A stretch of DNA of 64,000 nt from positions 1 through 64,000 of the forward strand of contig JALHMQ010000026.1 in assembly GCA_022843955.1 (NCBI GenBank). The letters run 5' to 3'. The DNA comes from Burkholderiaceae bacterium (GTDB lineage: Bacteria; Pseudomonadota; Gammaproteobacteria; Burkholderiales; Burkholderiaceae_F). Positions 17,061 through 29,000 of this stretch are shown piece by piece. Every line of letters begins with the position of its first letter. The stretch's first letter is position 1. The translations under genes were made by a program, and so were the position numbers. The notes below the pieces were generated by a model. That model saw only the letters and a program-made list of their open reading frames with translations. It was not told where the DNA came from and did no database searches.

Positions 17061-20000
17061 CCCCGGTCAGCAGCGCCGCCCCCTCCTCCTCCGGCGTGCG
17101 GTACTCGAAGATACGACCGTCAAGGCTGCGCAACGAATCGGACCATCGCGCCGCCGTGTCAGATGAGATCAGACCGGTCGCCTGCCCGACCGTGGTCCCG
17201 ATCAGTCCCCAACCCTTCACTGCTTCAGTGACAAATTCGGGAACCGAGTTGACGAGAGCCTTCGGCAGGCCGACCGCGAGCCCCAGTGCAAAGCGCCGCC
17301 CGCCATCGGGATCATCGAAGGCCCGACCCGTGCCGTCGCCCCCGAACTCCGGACTCAGGCCACTGACCAGCGGCGTGTGAGTTGCCGCCTCGATTGCACT
17401 ACGGGCGCTGACTGCGGCATAGCGCGCATTCTGGTCCGCCAGTGCGGAGTTCTGGAACCGCCGGATCTCACTGGCATTCTCGGCCTGCAGCCTCGCTTCG
17501 GCCAGGGCAGCAATGCGGGCATTGTCCTGTTTGAGCGTCGCAAGTCCCAACTGCTTGAACTGCTCGATCTCGCTGTCGGTGTAGTCGGACAACGATCCCG
17601 TGCGCACCGTCTCGCCAGCAAACAGGCTTGAGGTGCGGCGGTCATTGAGCACCATGGCCAGTCCGATCTCGGCCGGGTTGCTGCCAACGATCTTGCTCCA
17701 TGTGTCGCCGCGCTGAACGTTGTAGGCACCATAGGTCCGTGTGCGACCTCCAGTTTCTCCATCGAACGCCTGTCCGCTTCCGTCGGCGCCATAGACGCTG
17801 CGCTGCTCCGCCACGGGATCAAGTTGAGCAACGACGACAGGATTGTTGTCGGGCGCGCTGGCGGTCGGCTGGCTGCGCTCAACGACACGATCGGCGTCGT
17901 CCCAGTTGAACACCGCCCCGTTGGGCTGCGTTGCGAGTTGCTTGACGAGGCTATTGCCCATCGCATTGCCAAACGCGTCCGCCGCCAGATGCGCCCAGTC
18001 CATCTTGCCGTTGTTGTAGACCGCCATCCGCACGCGCTGGGTGGCAGCGCCCGCCACGATTGCGCGGCCGAAGTCACGTGCGATGGCGTTGTCGATCCCG
18101 GCCTTCGCCATGCCCAAGTCGGCCCATTCACCGAGCTTGACGCTGAGCGGAGCCGCCAACGCAGAGACAGCAACAGCTCGCCAGCTGAACGACTGCATTC
18201 CAAGAGCGCTACCCAAGCCTTGGGTGACGGTGCTGCGGACGGCGGCGCTTGCGGCCGCCGACAAGTACGGGTTCGCGCTGGCGAAACCAGGCGCACCCAC
18301 GCCAGCAGCAGCGCCGAGGCCTGACGTAACACCAGCGCCAAGTGCCGACAACCCGACTTGCTTCCAGGAGAACTTGTCCTGGGCACCAATAGCCATGCCT
18401 ACAAGCTGGCTTGCCACAGAACCTACAGCAGCGCCGACAGCAGCTGACGCAGCAAGCGTCGCCGTCATTCCCATAGAAGCAGCAACGGTTCCGGTCGCAG
18501 CGCCCAGAGTGATTCCCGACGCGGCCGCCGCAGCGCCACCCGTGACTGCGGCACCACCAAGCGCAGCTGTGCTCGCGCCAACTCCCGTTGCTGTTGTTGC
18601 AGTAGCACCCATCGCAGCAGCGGCAGCACCCGCGGTCACTACTGTGACCACAACAGCCACCACAATCATGATGATCATCCCCAGCGCCCCACACCCGCCC
18701 TTGCTGGGCGGCGGCGGCGGCACCACTTGCGCGGGACTCACATCGCCGATCGCCTCGGCCGGGTTGAACACCTGGAACGTGTTGGCGGTGTTGCTGGAGC
18801 GCGTGATCGCGGGCAGCTCGATCACGCTGCCGGCTGGCGGCGTCACATTGCCCGGCAGCGCATTGGCCTCCGCAATCACGAACCACAGCGTCTCGTCGCC
18901 ATACACGGCGCGGGCAATGCCGCGCAGCGTGTCATAGCGCTGCACGACGTAGCTGATCGCGCCGGCGCGACCGCCGTTGATGCTGGCATCGGCCTGGGTG
19001 CCGTCGCTCTGAATGGCGCCGGCGCTGACGGATGAGGTCACACCGGTGGTGTCGAAGTTGGAATTGCCGGTCAGGCCGATCGGGTTGTTGAAGGCGTCGT
19101 ACTTGCGGCGCTGCTCCACGGAACCGACCATGGCGCCGTTCATGTAGTAGAAGTTGGAGTAGTTCTGCGTGAGCGCGGGCGTCCCCGGCTTGGCGGCCGC
19201 GGGCGGTGGTGTGGGCGAAATGCTCATCGCCGCTGCCTCACCATTGAGCAGGCCGTACGTGGCGAGCGTGCCGCCGGTTGTGCCGGCAGAGGGCATGGGT
19301 TCCGGCGACGCGGCGAAGAGCGATGGTGACGATGCGATAGAGGCACCGTCATCGAGCGAGGGCGGTGCCTGGGCGAGCAACAGCGCCCCCCAGGGCTCGA
19401 TGGGCTCAGGGGAGATCGGTCCTGGCGGCGGTGGGGGCGGAGGCGGTGGCGGCGGTGGTGGAGGTGGCGGCGCGGGCACCGGCGCCGGTGCGGGTCCGGG
19501 CGCTGGGGCGGGCGCCGGCGCGGGGACGGGAGCCGGTGCGGGCGCAGGCGCGGGCGCATAGCCGCCCTCGCCGCCCACGGCGCCGGTGTTGGTTTGCCAG
19601 ATGACGCTGCCGCCAGCGTTCTTGATCACCAGGTTACCGTTGGTCTCCACCACGAGCCGGGCGCCGGTGTGCCCGGCGGTTCCGCTCTGCCACAGCACCT
19701 GACCGTTGGTGCCGATGAGCTCCAGGTTGCCGTTGGTCTGCATGCGCAGGTAGCGGTTGGTGCCGGATGTCCCGGTGGCCCAGTTGCCGTTGCCGCCGTA
19801 CATGACGACATTGCCATTGCTCTGGTTGGTGAGCTGATAGCCGTAGCCGGCCTCGGTGCCGGACCACAGCGACTGCCCCATGTAGAGCGCTTCACCGGAT
19901 TGGAGGCTGAAGCCGGTAGACGACCCGGGTGGTTGGCCGGCGTTGACGGTGTTCGATGCCCAGATGGCGGCGTTGGCCGGGTTGTAGATGACGAGGTTGC

Positions 20001-23000
20001 CGTCATCCTGCATGGCGAGGCGGGCGCCATCATTGCGCGGGGTGTTGCTGTGCCAACGCACTTCGCCGGCCGGCCCGAACAGCACCAGGTTGCCGTCAGG
20101 TTGCATGGACAGAAAGTCGGTGGTCTGCCCGGCGGTGTTGCTGGACCACACGGCTGCGCCCGTGTCGTTGCGGTAGATGACGACATTGCCGTCGTTCTGG
20201 TGCACGAGGCGGTACAGGCCGCTGGCGGAGTTGATGGTGCTGCCGCGATACAGGGCCTCACCCGACATCAACCAGGTATTGGGCTGCGTAGGTCCGGGCG
20301 GGTTGACGGGCTTGCCGATCAGAACCACCGGGTTGCTGCCGTAGATCTGCTGGACCACCTGACCCGTGTTGTCGGTGATCAGCCAGCGCGACTTGTTCTG
20401 CAGGTACTGACTGCTGTCGGTGACCTGCAGCAGGCGGCCGTTGGCATCGAACTCGCTGACGATCGAGTTGGATGCGTAGCGGGTGCTGGTGCTGCTGACC
20501 GTGCGCTGCTGGTAACCATCAAAGCGGACGTAGTCGTAGTTGTAGTTGTTGGTGAAGGTGTTTTCGTCGCGCCAGACATTGCGGTAGTAGCCGGTTTCGT
20601 CGCCGACCCATTCGGTATCCCAGTGGCCGTCGCCGGTGCGTGCGAACACGCGGCCGATCTCCACCTGCGGCCCGGCGCCAACATAGCCGCCCTCGCCGCC
20701 CGGCGGGGGTGGCGGCGGGGGTGCATAGATGGGCAGCAGTTGCTGCGTCTTGCTGACTGTGGACATCGTGCTGACGTTGCCGACGGCGTCGTGGGTGTAT
20801 GAGGTGGTGGTGAGGTCCCAGATCGTGTTGCCGGTGGCGGGATTCACAACTGCCTGACCCGTGATGCCTTCCATCTTGCGCGCGACCTGCGTGACCCAGC
20901 CATTGCTGTTGTGCTGGGTGACGGTGACGTCATTGGCGCCGTTGCCGACGTAGGTGCCTGTTGCGGCGTTCAGCTCCCAGCGGCCGTACTCGGTCTCGGT
21001 GATACGACCATTGGTGGCGTCGTAGCTGCGGTTCAGGACAGCGCCGGCGACCGCGCCACCGACGGTGTCGGCGCGCGACATGCTCGTCAGGCGACTGGCA
21101 AAGTCGTAGCTGAAGTAGTGACTGCGCGGCTGGGTGATGACGCCATCGCGGATGTAGATGTCTTCGCGTACCCGCTCGCCGGCGGCGTTGTAGTAGTAGA
21201 CGCGGCTGTTGCTGGCGGTATCGGGCGTGATGGTGAAGCTGGGGCCGCTGCCGGTCTTCTTGCCGTCAAAGATGACAACGCGGTTGAGCGCGTCATACGT
21301 GTACCAGCGATCGATGTTGACGTAGAAGTCGCCGGTGCCGGTGTACCAGGGCCGGGTGTAGGTGCCGGTGATGGAGCGGCGGTTGCCGTTGGCGTCGTAC
21401 CCGTAGTTGAAGCTGAAGCGCTGCTGCGATGTAGCGGCGCCCCAGTCGCTGGCCCAGCTGACGCGGTTATTGGCGTCGTAGCCGGTTAGCACGTCACGAT
21501 AGACGATGCCGTCCTCAACGAACCGGTCGCGCGTGCGGTTGCCGGCGAAGTCGTAGTCGTACTGGGTGACGCTGCGGCGCCAGATGTCGTCGATCTGGCG
21601 CGTCAGGCCGTTGGCGTAGTAGGTGTAGCGGACGTCTTGACCACGACTGCTGGTCTGGCGTAGCAGTTCACCGGTTCGGTTGTAGGCAAAGGCGTACGTC
21701 GCCCCTCCCATGTCCTGCTTCCACGTTAGGCGCCCAAAGTAGTCATAAGTGGTGCCCGTACCCGACCCGGTGGCGTCGGTCTCCCACGTCTTGTTGCCGC
21801 GCGCGTCAAAGTAGTGAAGCGTCGCCTGTCCGCCGGGAAGCGCTGCGGCCGTCATCAAGCCGCGCGCGTCGTACCAGTAGCGGCGTTGGGCGTTGGCGTA
21901 GACGTCTCCCTGACCCGAGGTTTCGAGTATTCGATTGCCAAGCTGGTCGTACGCACGGCTACCCATGAAGATGCCGTTGACCCAGTCGGTCGTGCGCCGG
22001 TTGGCTTTGTCGTAGGCGTAGGTGTGGACGCGCCCGACTTCATCGGTCTTGGAGATTTCGCGGTTCAGGGCGTCATAGGCGCGGGTGACCTGGCCGCCGT
22101 CGGCCTTGAACTCGTTTGTCAGCCGGCCAAAGGCGTCATACCGCAGCGTGTTGGTCCGGCCATTGGCGTCGGTCATGCCAATCTGGCGCCCCCAGGCGTC
22201 GTAGTAGATCGCGGTTGTGGGGCGCGCGGTGAAGCTGGTGGCCTGCTCGGTGGTGATGGTGACGTTGGGCTTCTGCTCGTGGATGACCTGGTTGAGCGCG
22301 TTGTAGCGATAGTGGGTGACCCAGGCGCCGTTGTTGAGATTGGCGACCGAGAGCATGTTGTCCCACCGGTCATACGTGCGATTGATCCACGACACCAAGG
22401 TGCTGTTGGACCAATTTGACCAGACGGGCATGAACTGCGTCAGCACGCGGCCGCGCTTGTCGACGATGTTGCGCGTCACGCGGTAGTTGGCCCAGTCGTC
22501 CGCGGCCGCGCCAACGTTCCCGCTGGAGAAAGCGGTGCTCAGATCGACCGTCGGGCTGATGATCTGACGGGTCAGATTGCCCTGGAGGTCGTAGTTGAGA
22601 ATCTTCCACACACCGTCGCCAGCGTTGGTGCGCCAGACACGCCCGAGGGTGTCGTAGTGGTTGAACTCATGCTCGGTGCCGTCCAGCCCCTTTGCGACGA
22701 TTTCGCCAAACGCGTTGTAGCGGATGGTCTCGTTGGCGTAGGTCATGCCAACGTCGTAGTGACGCTGGGTCAGCGTGCGAGTCTGGGTCTGGCGGCCGAC
22801 AGCGTCGTAGCCGTACAAGCGGATGGATTGGCGCAGTTGGCCGTCGACATCGTTGAACGGCCGCCACTCCTTGGCGACGTCGCCACGCGCCGTGTAGCTG
22901 AAGTAGGCGTTGGCACCGGTGGGGTCGACAGTGCGGGTTGCGCGACCGAGCTTGTCGAAGTACTGATAGGTAAGTTGATCGTCGGCATGGGCTGCCACGC

Positions 23001-26000
23001 TGTACGCGGTGGGCAGCGCACCGGACCACGCGGTCACCGAGCCTGCGCTGTAGCGGGCGCGCGTGAGAACGGCATTGCCGTGAGCGTCGTACAGGAACTC
23101 GACCGTTGACCCGTTGCTTTGCAGGGTCGCCGTTACCCGGCCGAGCGCGTCGTAGAAGTTGTACGTCTCGCGCCCGGCTGAGTAGCCGTTGGCGCCGCTC
23201 GTCACGACGGCGTTTGCAGCATCGGCCGTGTGGTGCGTCTCTCGGACGACCCGGTTAGCACCATCGTAGTAGATGTTGTTGACGATCGTCCCGACGACGT
23301 AGCCTGCCGACAGGTTTCCGGTCGTGCGGGCAAGCTGGACGTTGACGTTGGCTGTGTAGACCTTGTTGCCGCGGCGGTCATAGCCGATGAAGGTGCGCCG
23401 GTCATGCCCGTCGGCACTGTTGGGGTCGACGATCGTGGGGACACCCCAATCCCAGCCGTTGGCCCACGCTCCCGGGACCACGCTTACCGGATTGCCCGAA
23501 TTCCACAAATCCCAACTCGTTACGGGGCGCGCGAACTCCCAAGTGCTGATCTCTTCCTTGAATGCGTTGTAGTCAGTCTGGGTCACATAGCCGAGCGGAT
23601 CGATGGTTCGCGAGAGTTTGCCGAAGAGGTGGTAGTAGTAGTAGGTGTCCGCGGTGGCGCCCGTACTGGGATTCAGCAGTGTGCGGGACCTGGAGACATC
23701 ACCGAAGATCGTGTACTCGTACCGTGTATCGCCACCGTGCTGAAACGCCTGCTGACCCGCCGGTGCTGACGAGTCAAAGTTGAAGGTTGTGCTGGGCCCG
23801 CCCATGGCGGCGTGCATGCGGCCCAAGCGGTCGTAGAAGCGGCTGACCCAGCGGTTCTCGGCATTCGACGCCGTGGCCGCAGCCGCGGCGACGGTGCCCT
23901 CGCCTATAGTCAGGCTATTGGTGAACGAGCCGGCCGATCCGCCAAGGCGAGTGAAGCCGTCGTACTCGAACTGCTTGGGCGCGTACCAGTGTTGGGTGAC
24001 GGCGCGCGTCTGATCGACCTCGTAGACAAGCCGTCCGAGTTGGTCGTATGTCTTGTAGCTCCATCCACCGCCGACGTCGCGGTTGACGATCGCCTCGCCG
24101 AAGGCGTTGTAACGGGTCTCGCTGCTTGCAGCAGCAGTCGACTCCGTTCGGTTGACGGTGATGTTGACCGATCCATTCCAACCGTTGGTGGCGAGATTGT
24201 CGCCGCCGGGGTTGTAGAAGCCGACGGCTTCGTAGGTAATCGTGATCTGACGTCCCAGGGCGTCGTACGCGTAGGTTGTGGTGCGCGTCTCCGGTCGCGC
24301 GGTCAGGTCATTGTTCAGCCCTTCGGTTCGCGTCAGCACATTGCCGAGACCGTCATACGTCATGCGCGTAACGATGCGACCGCTGGTAGTCGACGCACCT
24401 GGCACAACGCTGCCGCTTGCGGAGTCAGACAATGTGGAGAGCGCGACCGAAGGAGATCGCTCGATCGTCAGTCGGCCGGCCCGGTCGTACTCGTAGTTCC
24501 AGACTGCATTCAGCTCATTGGTGAACGACGTCTTATTGCCAACCGCGTCGTATCCAAAGCGCTGGACAAAACCCTCACCGTCTGTCTTCTGAGTCAGTCT
24601 TCCGGCGCGGTCGTATACGTACTGGGTCGTCCGATCCGCGGCATTGGCGACTGACGCGACCTTTGCGGCAACGGCATCAACCGTGGGCACAACAGCGAGA
24701 TCGGCTGTCCAAAACCCGAGGGCGCTCTCTGTCGAGCGTGTGACTCGCCCGAGACCGTCGTACTGCAAAGCAGAGGCGATGAAGTGTCGGTCGTTGCTGC
24801 CGTTTGACACCCAGATGTTCAGCGCGTGGACCTGCCGGTTGGCGCGATCGTAGGTAAAGATCTGCTCGCGCGCCCATACGCGATCGGCATGACTGAGGTT
24901 GTTGTTGGCCGGCAGGAGAGCTGCGACCTGCGCTGCCGTGGGATTGCCGCCAATCGTCTTGTGGGAGTTGTACTGGATGATGCGCGCGACGTTGCCATTG
25001 GCGTCGTAAACGCTCTCGGTGATCAAGCCGCCAGGTCCGCCGGCAACGGTATGAGCGTCCAGCGTGTAGACGAGGCGGTTCGCCTGGTCGTAGGCAAACC
25101 GCGTGATGCGATCTAGCGAGGCGTCGATGGTGATCGAAACACCACTGAAGCCGTTGACGACCGGCGCAGCCGTCGTGCTGATGCGGTTGGCGTACTCGGT
25201 TCTCTCGATCAGATTGCTGGCGGCGTCATACTTGAATTGGGTGACGCCACCCAGCGCATCACGTTCCAGTACCTTGCGGCCATCCCGATCGTACGCGTAG
25301 GTTGTGGTTCGGTCTCGCGCGGCATCCTTGACGATGCTCACGGTATTGATCGCGTGGGTTGCGTTTGTCCCCGGCAGAGTCGTCGTGGTGATGACCGCGG
25401 CCGGCTGGAAGTTGGTATATCGCACCAGCTGACTGATGTTGCCGGCGGCGTCGTAGACGGTCTCGGTCAGCCCATTGGTGGGATCGAGCGTGAATCGGAG
25501 CCGGTTCTCGTTGTCATACGCGTACCGAGTGACGTTTCCACGCGCATCCGTCTTGGTGGCGACGTTGCCATTGCGGTCATACGCATACGTCGTGGAGATG
25601 TTGAGGCCGGCCGGGTCGATCTGGGTGCGGGTCAACCGGCCCGCCTTGTCGTAGGTGTACTGGGTTGCACGTGCCTCTGCGGTGCCCGCACCCTCGGTGA
25701 CGGTCAGCGTCTTGCCACGCTTGTCATAGGTGAAGCTGGTGCGCAGGTTCAGCCCGGAAGGATCAACCGCAACCTGAGTTGTCTGGCCTTTCTTGTCAAA
25801 CGTGGTTGCCGTGACGGTGCCGTTGGCGTCCGTCACCGATACCGTCTGGCCTTTGCCGTCGTACGCATACCGCGTTATCAACCCGAGGCCGCCTAGATCG
25901 ACGGTGCGCGTCAGCACCCGACTGGCAGTGTCGTAGGCGTAGGCGGTGGTGGTTCCACGCGCATCGACCACACTGAGCAGTCGCCCTGCGCGGTCGTAGG

Positions 26001-29000
26001 CGTTGGTGGTGGTCAGGTTGAGACTGCCGTTCGCCACCCGTGTTGTGACGAGATTGCCGTCCTTGTTGTACTCGTAGACGGTGTCATTGCCGCTCACACC
26101 GAGGATCTGTTGCCTGACCACCTGTCCGTGCGGGCTGTAGGAGGTGACGGTCTGGATGCCTTCGGGTGTTGTAATGGTGAGTCGACGTCCGAACGGGTCA
26201 TAGGCAAACGTGGTCGTCTGACCCCTTGCATCCGTGCGAGTGAGTACGTTGCCCAGCGCGTCGTAGGTGGTGCTTACCGACTGGCCATTGCCGTCGGTGG
26301 CCTGAACGACTCGGCCTGCACGGTCATGGGCGTAGCTGCGGTTGATTCCGCGGCCATCGGTCATGGTGATCGCACGGCCAAAAGCGTCGTAGACGGTCGA
26401 TGATGTGATGTTCAATCCACTGGGATCGAGTGCGCTGGACGTGACCAGTCCACGACGGTCGTACCCTGTGTTCTGAACAGCCGTATTGCTGCCGTCTGTC
26501 GGGCTCGTCCGGCTGCTTTCCTGTCCGAAGGTGTTGTAGGCGAAGGTCGTCGCGTCGAACGCGCTGGATGTGGTGTAGTCACGGCGACCGCTGACCAGCC
26601 CGCGTGTGGTGTAGGTGAATTGGGTGCGCGTATCGAGTGCCGTGTTGGCGATTGCATTGACGGCGTTCGTGAGGGCGGTCGTGACCAGACCACCCGTGAG
26701 CGGATTGAAGGTGGCCGCAGCCAGCCTGTTCACGTAGACGATCGTGTCCGACAGTTCGTTGAAGCTGTTGTAGCGGTGCTCGACAACTTCGCCGTAGACC
26801 GTTCCTGCAGCGTCGCTCGCCTGCCTTATGGTGTAGACGAGCTTGTCATCGGTGTTGTAGTAGAAGAGTGTCCGAAAGCCGTTGGCATCGGTCATGGAAG
26901 CCCGGCGCCCGGCGCTGTCATAGCTGAACCGGACCGCCCAGGTGTTCCATACGCCGTCGATCTGCGCCTGGGTTGGTGTACCGCCAAGAGCGGCAAGCGC
27001 TTCCGCGCCGCGCCCACCGAGTTCCATCGTCACTCGGCCCTGCACGTCATAGCGGCGCAGGCTGGTGCGTGCCTCTGCAGTGCCACTGGCGCGCGTTTCG
27101 CCAGTCAAGCGCCGTTGCGAGTCGTAGGAAAAACTATCTGTCTCGGTCGCACCGCCGGCCAGCGTGATCGTCTTGCTCAGGACCTGACCATAAGCACTGT
27201 ACGTGTAGCGGGTTACTTGAAGGGCTGCACTTGCGACCGCATTGGCCGCGAACAGCGACCACGCGGGCGGCGATACGCGCAGGGCACCGTTCTCCTCCAG
27301 CACGTGCTCGCTGCCGGCGGCAAGTTCAACCAGGTTAGCCCCATCGAATGCCGCAGTACTTGCTCCCTTGTCGTGCACGACCGGAATACTTGCGGCAGTG
27401 AGTGAAGCAGGGCCCAGGGCCATGTTGCGGATCCAGACCGTGCGATTGGCGGTTCCGGTCAGCCCGTCGTCATTGGTATAGACAAAGTCGATCGTGTGCG
27501 GAGACACGGGAACGATGTTCGACACCGTTACCGAGTAGGTGGTGTAGGCAGTGGCAGTGACCGTGACGGTGCCGACGACGACGCCGTCAACGCGCACTTG
27601 CACAGTAGGTGAGACGCCGCCGGTCGCGACTGCTCTCGCTTGGAACGTGAGGGTCGTGCTGGCTTGCGGATCGCGCAACAGCGATGGATCAATGCGTCGG
27701 CCCACGTCTTGAAGCCGGACATTGCCGTACTGATCGTAGGCATAGCCGGTCGCATTGCCTTCACCATCGACGGCGAAGCGCAAAAGGCCACGGCCGTCGT
27801 AGATGAAGTGTTCGCGAATGTCCTTCGCGCGGTCGGCTGCCCCGCGGTTGGCGATGAGCGTTGCCAGCGATGCGGCGGCTCGGTCGGCAGCAGCTGCGGC
27901 GTCGGCGTACCGCAACGTCTGAACTCTCTGGCCCGCGGCGTTGTACTGATGCTCGACGACAAAACCCTCGGCATCGAGTGCTCCGCGAAGTCGGCCATCG
28001 TTGTCGTAGAAGTAGCGGGTCGTGCGGTCGGCAGCGCTGTTGGCAGAAGGCGCCGCGTTGGCGGACGTCGGCGTCGCCGAGAACGTGGTGAGATTGATCG
28101 TGTTGGCCCACGCGGTCTTGCGAATGAGACGCGAGGCACCGTCATAGAAGTACTCGGCGACAGCTCCGGCCGCATCGACCTCCTTGTGCAGTCGATTCGC
28201 AGCGTCATAAAGGCGCCACGTGTTGCGGTCGTTGGTGGCGTCCGCCGCTGGGCGCGGAATCGAAGTGGCGGACACCGCACTTCCCGCAGCGCCAAGCGAC
28301 ACATTCATCGGGTTGCCATTCGCGTCCGCCAAGCCGGCCAGCGCCGCCGCAGACAGGGGATTGGCGTAGCGCAACGTGCGCGTCAGAAGATTGTTGTTGT
28401 CGTAGATGTACTCGGTCAGCGATCCATCGGCGTCGATATCTGCGACCTTGCGGCTGGCCGCGTCGTAGAGGACGTGCGTGCGTACGCCAGTCGGGTCTTG
28501 GGCATAGCGAAGTCGGCCCAGCGCGTCGTACCTGTACTGTGTGCTCGACAGCGTTGTCGACCCTTGCGACTCCAGCACACTGATCAACTCGCCCGCCCGG
28601 TTGAAGACCTGGGTTCGAATCAGGCCGTCCGCGAGTGTTGTCCGGATCTGCGTGTTGACATCGTCGTAGACGGTAATGGTCTGAACACTGTTCAGGTCTG
28701 AGCTGGACGTCAAACGTCCCAGGCCGTCATAAGCAAAGGTCTCTGCACTCGCAGAACCAACCGTCGGCAACCGCTGCAGCAAGTTGCCAAAGCTGTCGTA
28801 CACGTACCGAATCGATTGATACTCGGTCGCACCTGGATCCGTGGCGCCGACGCCGTCCGCCCGCAGGCGCGCGTAGCGGGTCTCGCTGGCGATCGCACCG
28901 CGGAAGTCGTAGGTATAGTCGGCCCGCAGGGCGCGACTCTTGTCGACTAGCGCGTCGCGCCAATTGGTCAAGGCAGCTTCGGTGTACGTGGCGGTGGTGT